A DNA stretch of 64,000 bases from Pelagibacterium flavum (GTDB lineage Bacteria; Pseudomonadota; Alphaproteobacteria; Rhizobiales; Devosiaceae). Positions 55,311-63,103 of this stretch are shown piece after piece; position 1 is the first letter of the stretch; each line of letters opens with the position of its first letter. The translations under genes were made by a program, and so were the position numbers. The notes below the pieces were generated by a model, which worked only from the letters and a program-made list of their open reading frames with translations, had not been told where the DNA came from and did no database searches. Location of the stretch: the NCBI RefSeq assembly GCF_025854335.1, contig NZ_CP107716.1, positions 1 to 64,000 on the forward strand, given 5' to 3'.

Positions 55311-56436
55311 TGGAAAAGCTCGCGTTGGGGTCTAAGAGTCGCTCACCACGGAACGAGTCGAACTCTGGGGGCGTCTGAGTGAACCCGCTCACCCAGGGCC
55401 CCAGGACATAACAATGGGACGCCGCTAAGGTAACGCCGCTGTGGCTGGAAACCACATAGGCTCCAGGGAAAGTGGGTGACTCCTGGTAAATCGGATATCC
55501 ATCGGGGGTTAACGGTCGTAAGGCACCCCAAGCCCTCACCAGTTTGGCCCGTGCCAGAGCAGGAAAGGTTTCGACAGCGCGTTGCGCCAGCCATTCGATC
55601 TTGTCGGTCGAAGTGCCGTCGTCGAACCCGACATATTCCGCAGTAGAACCCAGTTGGACAGAACCTTCTTTGGTCTGCCGACACTTGTTTGTGGGAAAAT
55701 CAAGAAAGGGCTGCAACCGCTCGGTGATCAACACCTGGCCCCGCGTCGGGTTGATCGGTGCGTGGACGTCGACCTGCGGCGCCAGATCGGCATTGCCCAG
55801 CCCGGCCGCCAGAACGATGCGATCACTCGTCCAGCTTTGACCATCCCGGGCAACAGCCCTAAACGTGCCATTTCCGGCATCGTACTTGATCTCCTCAACG
55901 CTAACATCGTTGACGATCTCAGCCCCCTTGAGCCGTAGAGCGGCATGGAGTGCCCGCAACAGCATCAGCGGATTGGCCTGCCCGTCCAACGGACAAAAAC
56001 TGCCCCCCACGACCGAAGTGCCCAGACCGGGCAGATAATGCTTCAACTCGGCGCGGTCCATGATCTTGAACGGAACGTCCCCGCCGCTTTCGTTGATCTT
56101 TTCCAGCGTTTCGGCCCGTTTTTCGACTTCGGCTTCACTGAAACCGAGCCAGAAACCGCCCGGCTGCTGCAGCCCCGAATCGACGCCGGTGAGATCGAAC
56201 AATTCCTGCTGCAGTTCCGGCCACAGCCTGAGCCCCTGCTTGGTCCACTGCACATAATCAGGCATCGTCGTGCCTTTGCCATGCACCCACACGAGCCCGA
56301 AATTGCCGCGGGAGGCACGGAACGCCCCGTCGTCCTGATCGAGAACACGGACCCGGGCACCTTCGCGCACGGCACCGTAGGCGATCGCCGCACCCAGAAG
56401 ACCGCCACCCACTATGGTAATCTGGGGGCTAGCCAT
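55300..56436 (-). CDS. Opine-oxidase/HcnC-like FAD-dependent dehydrogenase subunit
   Basis: A 378-residue DadA/glycine-oxidase-type FAD oxidoreductase. The N-terminal dinucleotide-binding motif is ITIVGGGLLGAAIAYGAVREGARVRVLDQ. Other family segments are GGFWLGFSEAEVEKRAE, FCPLDGQANPLMLLRALHAAL and GSTAEYVGFDDGTS, with WGALRPLTPDGYPIY near the FAD-binding C-terminus. It oxidises an amine substrate; candidates are opines, glycine (HcnC) or D-hydroxyproline. It is the first gene of the trio and is preceded by GGAGGAGGCG. Confidence 0.88.
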   Translation of the reverse strand: MASPQITIVGGGLLGAAIAYGAVREGARVRVLDQDDGAFRASRGNFGLVWVHGKGTTMPDYVQWTKQGLRLWPELQQELFDLTGVDSGLQQPGGFWLGFSEAEVEKRAETLEKINESGGDVPFKIMDRAELKHYLPGLGTSVVGGSFCPLDGQANPLMLLRALHAALRLKGAEIVNDVSVEEIKYDAGNGTFRAVARDGQSWTSDRIVLAAGLGNADLAPQVDVHAPINPTRGQVLITERLQPFLDFPTNKCRQTKEGSVQLGSTAEYVGFDDGTSTDKIEWLAQRAVETFPALARAKLVRAWGALRPLTPDGYPIYQESPTFPGAYVVSSHSGVTLAASHCYVLGPWVSGFTQTPPEFDSFRGERLLDPNASFSNGY

Positions 56437-56739
56437 TCAGATCGCCTCCTCCGCGGCAAGGGATTCGCGCGCTGAAAAACAATTTCAGATCCCGCGACAC
56501 GATATTGATTCTGATAAACACCGGTTTCACTGCCGCCGGTTCAATGGCGGACCGCCTCCATGGCTATCGATCTCAAAGCGATCATTTCTTTTGAGGATTC
56601 ATACGGCAAAGCGATCGCTGAGATCCTATTGAACTCAGCCTATTAAGCGGCCCAATGCAGAGCAAATCAAAATCCGCATGCGGGTCATTCGCTATTGATA
56701 TGGCAATCGGGAGACAATCGGGCATGGCGAGAACATGTA
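56437..56739. other. Gap between the oxidase trio and the metal regulator
   Basis: These 303 bases contain no convincing gene. The short minus-strand frame at 56582-56776 has no family features. The minus-strand promoter of the oxidase trio and the plus-strand regulator promoter must both lie here. Confidence 0.5.
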
Positions 56740-56768
56740 TTGACCTATCCTCCCCCAGGGGATACGAA
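56740..56768 (+). promoter_or_regulatory. RcnR/CsoR-type promoter and operator
   Basis: TTGACC and TACGAA with a 17-base spacer form a possible sigma70-type promoter. The palindromic TATCCTCCCCCAGGGGATA (56746-56764) with a G/C-rich centre fills the spacer, as expected of FrmR/RcnR/CsoR operators. Transcription would start at or near the ATG at 56775, so the mRNA may be leaderless; no ribosome site is visible there. Confidence 0.7.
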
Positions 56769-56774
56769 TTCAGC

Positions 56775-57053
56775 ATGAGCCATCCTGATCATCACGCGTC
56801 GCACCCCGCAATCATCAAACGCCTCAAGCGCGCAAATGGCCACCTCAGCGCGGTTATCGAAATGATCGAGTCGGGCCGGCCCTGCCTCGATCTCGCCCAG
56901 CAGCTCCATGCTGTCGAAAAAGCTGTCGCCAATGCCAAAAAGACCTTGATTCATGATCACCTCGATCACTGCCTGGGCAATGTGGGCAGCGCGCTGCCGG
57001 ACGAGGACCGCGCTGTTATCGATGAGTTTCGCGAGATTGCCCGCTACCTGTAA
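56775..57053 (+). CDS. CsoR/RcnR family metal-sensing regulator
   Basis: A 92-residue all-helical repressor. Metal-ligand positions are Cys37 in SGRPCLDLAQQ, His62 and Cys66 in HDHLDHCLG, with an N-terminal His-rich SHPDHHASH. The C-H-C pattern resembles CsoR, while the N-terminal His and sequence resemble RcnR/DmeR-type nickel-cobalt sensors, so the metal is uncertain. Family block AIIKRLKRANGHLSAVIEM is present. The downstream MFS exporter has a His-rich tail, which favours nickel or cobalt. Upstream codons in frame were dropped. Confidence 0.9.
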   Translation: MSHPDHHASHPAIIKRLKRANGHLSAVIEMIESGRPCLDLAQQLHAVEKAVANAKKTLIHDHLDHCLGNVGSALPDEDRAVIDEFREIARYL

Positions 57054-57062
57054 GGACACGCA

Positions 57063-58382
57063 ATGCTGGACGTTCTGGCCGACCGCACCTACCGCCACCT
57101 GTTCGCTTCCCAGATCATCGCCCTCCTCGGCACCGGTCTAGCCACAGTAGCTCTAGGGCTGCTCGCTTTCAGCCTTGCTGGCGCCGATGCCGGTACGGTT
57201 CTGGGCATCGCGCTGGGCATCAAAATGATCGCCTATGTAGGCATTGCTCCGATCGCTTCGGCAATCACGGAGCGCCTGCCCCGCCGCGCCACCCTTATCA
57301 CGCTCGATCTGTTCCGTGCCGGCGTCGCCGTGCTTTTGCCGTTCGTCACCGAGATCTGGCAAATTTATGTGCTGATCTTTCTGCTGCAATCGGCTTCCGC
57401 CTGCTATACACCGGCCTTTCAGGCGACCATTCCTGATGTCCTGCCAGAAGAAAAGCGATACACACGGGCCCTGTCTCTCTCCCGTCTGGCGTATGATCTC
57501 GAGAGCGCTGCGAGCCCTCTGATTGCTGCCGCGTTGCTCGCCGTAGTTTCATTCAACAGCCTGTTCATCGGAACCGTTCTTGGCTTTATCGGCGCAGCGC
57601 TTCTGGTCTTTTCGGTTGCGCTGCCCTATCCGCAAAACCCGGCGCCGGGCAATTTTTATGACAGGATGACCAAAGGTGTCCGCATCTATCTCAAGACTCC
57701 CCGCTTGCGCGGAATGCTGGCCCTGGGGCTCGCGCCCGCTGCGGCAGGATCGATGGTCCTGGTCAACACCGTCGTGCTGGTTCAGTCCAGCTTCGGGCTG
57801 GGACAAAAGGAAACGGCCCTGGCGCTGGCCGCCTACGGCGGCGGCTCAATGATCGCGGCACTGACCCTGCCGCGCCTGCTTGATCGTTTGCCGGACCGAA
57901 CAGTGATGATCGCGGGAACAGCCATTCTCACCATCGCCTGCGGACTTGGCAGCCTGTTGTCCACGTATCAGGCGCTGCTGGCCCTCTGGCTGCTCATCGG
58001 CATCGGCTTTGCCATGACCATCACCCCCGCGGGACGACTGATCCGCAGATCCTCCAATGCGGGCGACCGCACCGCGCTTTTTGCTGCCCAGTTCGCCCTG
58101 TCTCACGCCACCTGGCTGATCTGCTACCCGCTGGCGGGCTGGCTCGGGGCCGGGCTGGGCATTAGCACTACTTTCCTGATTGTAGGGCTAATCGCCGGCT
58201 TTGGGCTTGTGCTTGGCTCCAGGCTGTGGCGTACGCCGGACACCGACGCGGTCGAACATACCCACGCGGACCTGCCAAGGGACCACCCGCATCTGGCCAA
58301 CGCCACACCGGCAGCGGGCGGCTACCGGCACAAGCACACCTTCGTGATTGACGCCGACCATCTCTCTTGGCCGACACGTTAG
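57063..58382 (+). CDS. NreB/NrsD-type MFS metal exporter
   Basis: A 439-residue MFS protein with about 12 membrane segments and a His-rich tail. The N-terminus MLDVLADRTYRHLFASQIIALLG and the loop ERLPRRATLITLDLFRAGVAVLLP match NreB/NrsD nickel exporters. The last 45 residues contain seven histidines, with HTHADL, DHPH and RHKH. It follows the metal regulator after 9 bases with AAGGA before the ATG, so the pair is one operon. Efflux of nickel or cobalt is inferred. Its stop overlaps the convergent LysR gene by 4 bases. Confidence 0.9.
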   Translation: MLDVLADRTYRHLFASQIIALLGTGLATVALGLLAFSLAGADAGTVLGIALGIKMIAYVGIAPIASAITERLPRRATLITLDLFRAGVAVLLPFVTEIWQIYVLIFLLQSASACYTPAFQATIPDVLPEEKRYTRALSLSRLAYDLESAASPLIAAALLAVVSFNSLFIGTVLGFIGAALLVFSVALPYPQNPAPGNFYDRMTKGVRIYLKTPRLRGMLALGLAPAAAGSMVLVNTVVLVQSSFGLGQKETALALAAYGGGSMIAALTLPRLLDRLPDRTVMIAGTAILTIACGLGSLLSTYQALLALWLLIGIGFAMTITPAGRLIRRSSNAGDRTALFAAQFALSHATWLICYPLAGWLGAGLGISTTFLIVGLIAGFGLVLGSRLWRTPDTDAVEHTHADLPRDHPHLANATPAAGGYRHKHTFVIDADHLSWPTR

Positions 58383-59293
58383 CCCACCACCACCGCCTCC
58401 GCCGTGCGTGGGGCGGTCTGGGTCCAGCTCGCCAACTCGGCCACGCTCATGCCCAAAGAGCGTGTTCCGTCGTGTTTGTAGGCGGCGTAATAGGCCACAT
58501 GGCTTTCGATTTTTAGGTCCGAAACAGTCAGCACCCTGACCGTTTCGCTCGCGATGTCGGTCTCGGCCGCAGGGCGAAGAACAAAGCCGACCCCAAGACC
58601 TTCCTTGACGATGCTCAATATCGCCTCCGACGAATCGCTGCTGCTGAGCTGGTAGTTTCGAATCCCGTTCAGCCGCAGGGCATTTTCGATTTCGACAAAG
58701 GCAAATGACTTTTTTGAGTATGTAATGACCGGATGAGCGGACAATTCCGCGATCGTTGTCCTGGCGGTCAGGGGCGAGGCGCTGTGAGCTATCCACACCT
58801 GCTCATACCGGCACAATGGCAGGCAGCGCACTCCTGGATCCACCACCGGTCCGATCAGCAGCGCCATGTCGATGGCTCCGTCATTGAGCATATCCCGCAG
58901 GATGGGGGATCTGTCGATTCTGAATTCGATAGCCATTTCCGGCCACTCGGCTCGCAGAAGGCTCACCATTTTGGGCGCCCAATCCCGCGCTATGGCGCTC
59001 GGAAGGCCAATGCTGACCCGCCGCACGGCCGATTTTCCCTGATCCCCGGCGATTGCTGCCATCTCACTGGCCATATCTACCATCCTTTCGGCGTAGTCGA
59101 GCACCCTGTAGCCATGACCGGTGAGCCGGACTGGACGGACAGCCCGATCAAACAGCGCAACGCCAAGCTCGGTCTCGAGGTAACGGATGCGCGCCGAAAT
59201 CGCTGGCTGCGTGATACGCAGCCGGTTCGCCGCCGCATTGAAACTTCCCAACGAGGCCACCGCGAGAAAAGCTTCCAGCTGCTTGATTTCCAT
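58379..59293 (-). CDS. LysR family transcriptional regulator (divergent to MFS gene)
   Basis: A 304-residue LysR-type regulator. The N-terminal HTH is MEIKQLEAFLAVASLGSFNAAANRLRITQPAISARIRYLE. The effector domain spans about 90-290. It is divergent from a MFS gene, with a palindrome between, and probably controls that gene. The start ATG was preferred over a TTG two codons upstream. Confidence 0.92.
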   Translation of the reverse strand: MEIKQLEAFLAVASLGSFNAAANRLRITQPAISARIRYLETELGVALFDRAVRPVRLTGHGYRVLDYAERMVDMASEMAAIAGDQGKSAVRRVSIGLPSAIARDWAPKMVSLLRAEWPEMAIEFRIDRSPILRDMLNDGAIDMALLIGPVVDPGVRCLPLCRYEQVWIAHSASPLTARTTIAELSAHPVITYSKKSFAFVEIENALRLNGIRNYQLSSSDSSEAILSIVKEGLGVGFVLRPAAETDIASETVRVLTVSDLKIESHVAYYAAYKHDGTRSLGMSVAELASWTQTAPRTAEAVVVG

Positions 59294-59301
59294 TCTCAAT
59301 A

Positions 59302-59348
59302 ACTATCCTTTATAGTATTCGATCCACATTATAAATTTGACAGAATAC
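59302..59348. promoter_or_regulatory. LysR-type dyads in the LysR-MFS intergenic region
   Basis: ACTATCCTTTATAGT (59302-59316) is a dyad with ACTAT and ATAGT around five bases, fitting the T-N11-A LysR-box pattern. A second pair GTATTC (59315-59320) and GAATAC (59343-59348) flanks an AT-rich stretch. Both sit between divergent start codons. Confidence 0.65.
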
Positions 59349-59469
59349 AAGGCCGCTCGCTAGCCTGTTTTCAACCTTAGGAAGCGATCCGCGTGCCCAG
59401 AATATTTCGTATACACTCCATATCAGAATATCTTCCCGAGCCGCGAGGCGGTTGGGTGGCCCGGTTGCC

Positions 59470-60672
59470 ATGAGTGCGGCCATTTCTGTACCGGTATGGC
59501 GCGGGGTCAGCTACTCCGCTGGCATGGTCGCACTCTCGACATTGGGGGCAGCCTACTTTGTGGGCCTGTTCAACCCGTTTGTTTCCGAGGCATTTGGCAT
59601 CAACCAGGCTACACTTGGACTGATTTTTTCGGTCTCCACCATCGCCGCCGTTATTCCCATGTTCCTGATTGGGCGGCTGATCGATGCTGTAAGCCTTCGC
59701 CGATATACGATAGGGCTGCTGCTTGCTTTTGCCGCCGCGTGTCTGGCCATCGCATGGTCGCCCAATCTCGCCGTTTTCGTCGTCGGCGTCTTTTTCATCC
59801 GGCTGGTGGGAGACTGGTTGTTCGCCCATGCCGGGCTGACGGCGTCCGCCCGCTTCTTTGGCACCACCCGAATGCGTCTATCGGGCCTTACCGCCATCGG
59901 CTATGCCGTCGGGCCCATGGTGTTCCCCGGCGCCGCCCTCGCGCTGACCGCGACCTATGGCTGGCGCACTGCCTGGTTCGCCATTGCCGCGTTCATTGTC
60001 ATCTTTGCCGTGCCCGCCTGCGCGCGGCTTCTGCCCTCGGCCATCTTCGCCCCTTCCACAGCGCATTTACCCCCCAAAGCCTCCATCCGGGTACTTGACC
60101 GCCGGATTCTCGTATTCCTTCCCGCACTGATGAGCGCACCTCTGGTGTTTTCCGGTCTGCTTTTTCATCAGTCGGTCTGGAGCCAGCCACGCGGTGGAGC
60201 CGAATGGCTGTCACTCGGTCTTATGGCCTATGCGGCAGCGCAAATGAGCGCAATGTTCCTGGCGGGCTACCTGGCTGAGCGGTTTTCGGTCTATCGCATT
60301 GTGGCGTTCCACGCCCTGCCTGCGGCGATCGGCCTCGCGATCTGCACTGTCTGGAGCGCCCCCTGGACGCTGGTTGTCTATCTGGCGGGGGCCGGTGTCG
60401 CGACCGGTTTCACCCTGACGCTAACACCACTCCTCTTGATCGGACTTTATGGCGACACCAATCTGGGCGCCGGACGTGCGATGATCCAAAGCGTTACACT
60501 CGTTTGCGCCGCGGTCTCCACCACCGCGATGGGTCTGTGGGTCGACGATGATCTGGGCATGAACCTGGTGTTTGGCGCCAGCATCGCCTATTTCGCGCTC
60601 GCCTCGCTTTTGGCCCGCCTCGGCACCCGCGAACAGCGCCGCGATTGTCAGACGATACGTGATCGCGTTTAG
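59470..60672 (+). CDS. MFS transporter, organic-acid/anion type
   Basis: A 400-residue MFS protein with 12 membrane segments. N-terminal block SVPVWRGVSYSAGMVALSTLGAAYFVGLFNPFVSEAFGINQATLGLIF resembles CynX/OFA-like members. The substrate is unknown; the divergent LysR gene suggests an inducible carbon or nitrogen compound. ATG giving MSAAISV was chosen; a GTG six codons upstream is possible. Confidence 0.88.
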   Translation: MSAAISVPVWRGVSYSAGMVALSTLGAAYFVGLFNPFVSEAFGINQATLGLIFSVSTIAAVIPMFLIGRLIDAVSLRRYTIGLLLAFAAACLAIAWSPNLAVFVVGVFFIRLVGDWLFAHAGLTASARFFGTTRMRLSGLTAIGYAVGPMVFPGAALALTATYGWRTAWFAIAAFIVIFAVPACARLLPSAIFAPSTAHLPPKASIRVLDRRILVFLPALMSAPLVFSGLLFHQSVWSQPRGGAEWLSLGLMAYAAAQMSAMFLAGYLAERFSVYRIVAFHALPAAIGLAICTVWSAPWTLVVYLAGAGVATGFTLTLTPLLLIGLYGDTNLGAGRAMIQSVTLVCAAVSTTAMGLWVDDDLGMNLVFGASIAYFALASLLARLGTREQRRDCQTIRDRV

Positions 60673-60736
60673 ATGACGCGGGTCCGGATCACTGGGCGGC
60701 AAAAGACTTAAACGGATTGGCAAAGCACGTATTGTC

Positions 60737-61642
60737 ATGATCAAACTCAGCCATTTCGAAGCCTTCAACGCGGTGATGCTTTCGGGCTCGATGACCGCGG
60801 CAGCCACGATGATGCACACTTCACAACCCAATATCAGCCGCTCGATTTCCAAGCTCGAAAGCGGCACGGGCCTGAAACTTTTCGAGCGTGTTCCGGGAAG
60901 GCTAATCCCCACCTCGGACGGGCTCGCGCTCTATGAGGAAGTCCAGCGCAGTTTTGTCGGCCTCAGCCGGCTCACCGAAGCGGCCCAGCGCATTCATCGC
61001 ACCGGCAGTGGCATCTTGCGTATCGGCGCCATTCAGACGCTGTCGTTATCTCTTGTACCGAGAGCCATCAAGCGGTTCACCGACGTCTTCCCGCAGGTCA
61101 AACTATCGATTCAAACGGCCCATTCCGACGTTTTGTCGCGTTGGGTACGCGAGCACACATGCGATTTCGCCATCGTTTCCACGCCCGACGGCGAGGATGG
61201 TGTCGAAAGGGAATTACTCTATACCGCTGAGGGGGTCTGCATCATGCACGCTGACCATCCACTGGCCGCAAGGCCCACGATAACCCCCCGCGACTTGGCC
61301 GGAGAGCGCTTCATCACCTTTCCTCAAGGGGACCCGCCACGGCTCCTCATGGACCGGATTTTCCTTGATGCCAATGTCGAGGTCTCACGGGTTATCGAAA
61401 CTTCTTACAGTTCGATTACCTGCTCGCTGGTCTCTCAAGGTGTCGGTGTTGCAATCGTCAATCCTTATGTCGCGCGCGAATATCTCAATAGCGGTTTGGT
61501 CGCCCGTCCCTTTGTTCCCGCCCCACGCCACAATGCAATAATGATCTTCCCCAGCGGCAAGCCACTTGGACGGCCGGTGGAAAATTTCATCGAAATTTTG
61601 CGCAAGCTGGTGAAGGAGGAGGAGGATTCGATAGGCCGGTGA
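60737..61642 (+). CDS. LysR family regulator, 3' end formed by an IS3 element
   Basis: A 301-residue LysR regulator. The HTH is LSHFEAFNAVMLSGSMTAAATMMHTSQPNISRSISKLE, close to the opine-type regulators OccR/NocR by general appearance (memory-based). The effector domain follows. The last codons lie next to the left inverted repeat of an IS3-family element, which supplies the TGA stop, so the native C-terminus may be missing a few residues. It is collinear with the MFS gene. It might once have regulated the oxidase trio, but this is speculation. Confidence 0.85.
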   Translation: MIKLSHFEAFNAVMLSGSMTAAATMMHTSQPNISRSISKLESGTGLKLFERVPGRLIPTSDGLALYEEVQRSFVGLSRLTEAAQRIHRTGSGILRIGAIQTLSLSLVPRAIKRFTDVFPQVKLSIQTAHSDVLSRWVREHTCDFAIVSTPDGEDGVERELLYTAEGVCIMHADHPLAARPTITPRDLAGERFITFPQGDPPRLLMDRIFLDANVEVSRVIETSYSSITCSLVSQGVGVAIVNPYVAREYLNSGLVARPFVPAPRHNAIMIFPSGKPLGRPVENFIEILRKLVKEEEDSIGR

Positions 61643-61678
61643 GCTACCCCCCAATCGCTGGACAGATTTCGGCGTAAA

Positions 61679-62542
61679 TTAAGCTACTCGTTGCACCTGC
61701 TGGTCGGGTTGGTTTTGCTCAATGCGCTGCCAATAGATCACGGCAGGCGGTTTACCGCCAAGGGCGGAATGAGGGCGTCGATGATTGTAGAATTCCATCC
61801 AGTCGCGGACGCCAGCACGAGCCTGTGATCCAGTTTCCCAAGCGTGCAGATAGACGCATTCGTATTTGAGGGTGCGCCAGAGCCGCTCGACAAAGATATT
61901 GTCGAGGAACCGCCCCTTGCCATCCATGGAGATGCGCACTCCCATTCGTCGCAACCGATCGGTCCAGGCAAAGGACGTGAACTGGCTGCCTTGATCGGTG
62001 TTCATGACCTCGGGTGGGCCGAACTTGTGGACCGCCTCGTTCAATGCTTCGATGCAGAAGTCTGCCTCCAGCGTGTTCGAGATGCGCCAGGCCAAGACTT
62101 TGCGGGTGTGCCAGTCCATGATGGCCACCAGGTAGAGAAAGCCCCGGCGCATCGGAAGATACGTGATGTCCGCAGCCCAGGCCTGGTTCGGACGTTCCAC
62201 CCTCAATCCCTTTAGAAGATACGGCCAAACCTTGTGTCCCTTGGCCGGTCTCGAGGTATTGGGCTTCTGGTAGATTGGCATCAGCCCCATGAGCCGCATC
62301 AGCCGCCGCACGCGCTTCTCGTTCACCAGGTGCCCTTCATTGCGCAGGTGCCAGGTCATCTGCCGGACTCCGAAGAAGGGTGTCTCCAGGAATTGCTCAT
62401 CGATCCTGCGCATTAGCGCGAGGTTGATCTCGGTCTCGCCTTTCGGCGTGTAGTAGAACGAGGAACGCGAGAGCGACAGCAGCGTGCACTGCTTGCCAAT
62501 CGAGAGAACGGGGTGATCAGGTTCTATCATCCCCCGTCTCAC
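61679..62542 (-). CDS. IS3 family transposase OrfB (DDE)
   Basis: A 287-residue integrase-core transposase. After HTH_21-like N-terminal RRIDEQFLETPFFGVRQM, the DDE residues lie in WAADITYLPMR, NTDQGSQFTS and NIFVERLWRTLKYE. The GTG start overlaps the OrfA stop by 4 bases (GTGA), so it is likely translated by coupling. No frameshift heptamer was obvious in the overlap. Confidence 0.93.
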   Translation of the reverse strand: MRRGMIEPDHPVLSIGKQCTLLSLSRSSFYYTPKGETEINLALMRRIDEQFLETPFFGVRQMTWHLRNEGHLVNEKRVRRLMRLMGLMPIYQKPNTSRPAKGHKVWPYLLKGLRVERPNQAWAADITYLPMRRGFLYLVAIMDWHTRKVLAWRISNTLEADFCIEALNEAVHKFGPPEVMNTDQGSQFTSFAWTDRLRRMGVRISMDGKGRFLDNIFVERLWRTLKYECVYLHAWETGSQARAGVRDWMEFYNHRRPHSALGGKPPAVIYWQRIEQNQPDQQVQRVA

Positions 62543-62832
62543 TTCCCGCCCCAGGGCTTGAGCTTTCGTGACAAAAAATCGTTGGCGACGGCCAGCTCTC
62601 CGATCTTGGCGTGCAGATCCTTGACCTGTTCATCGTCAATCTCTGGCTTTTTGCGCCCGCCACGCTCGAACACACCCGATGCCCCTTCGAGTAACGCCCG
62701 CTTCCATTGGTGGATCATCGTGGGGTGGATACCGAACCGGCTCGCCAATTCCGATACCGTCTCTTCGCCCTTCAATGCTTCCAGGGCGACCTTCGCCTTG
62801 AACTCGGGCGAATGCTGCTTTCGTTTCGACAT
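62539..62832 (-). CDS. IS3 family transposase OrfA (HTH)
   Basis: A 97-residue HTH protein of the IS3 OrfA type. It starts MSKRKQHSPEFKAKVALEAL and has the helix-turn-helix ETVSELASRFGIHPTMIHQWKRALLEG. A leucine-zipper-like C-terminal helix (DEQVKDLHAKIGELAVANDFLS) is typical. The twelve extra codons upstream lie in the IS end and were dropped. Confidence 0.92.
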   Translation of the reverse strand: MSKRKQHSPEFKAKVALEALKGEETVSELASRFGIHPTMIHQWKRALLEGASGVFERGGRKKPEIDDEQVKDLHAKIGELAVANDFLSRKLKPWGGK

Positions 62833-63103
62833 CTCTGATCTCCATCGTCGAAGACCAGCAGACAACAATTCGTAGCTTACGTCAGCGTCCCATTTTCGGG
62901 GAGTAGCTCATGCTGGGGGTGTCCCCGCCTCGTTGAACACCCCCAGCAAAAAAGGATCATGGAAGCGACATGGGGGCAACGTCATTTGGAGAAAGCGGAG
63001 GTGTTGATCTAGGAACTAGGGAGCCGAGAACGGACTTGGGCGCGTTGGGCTATGCAAATAACGCTCAGGCATCAGCGGGTCGCCTGTGAAGAATCCGGTT
63101 TTG

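Larger units (their letters stand above)
61640..62910 (-). mobile_element. IS3-family insertion sequence
   Basis: The element runs from TGAGCTAC at the left end to GTAGCTCA at the right end, with CCCC continuing both inverted repeats. It carries two overlapping reading frames on the minus strand, typical of IS3 members. The size is 1271 bp. No convincing target duplication was seen: the flanks are CGG on the left and TGC on the right, so a rearrangement or later event may have occurred. Confidence 0.85.

Noticed and set aside
56582..56776. 64-residue minus-strand frame before the metal regulator
   Set aside because: No ribosome site, family or codon signal; it overlaps the regulator promoter.
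62530..62560. Programmed -1 frameshift in the IS3 element
   Set aside because: OrfA and OrfB overlap as GTGA with a usable GTG start and no A6G-type slippery site in the overlap, so coupling is the simpler reading.
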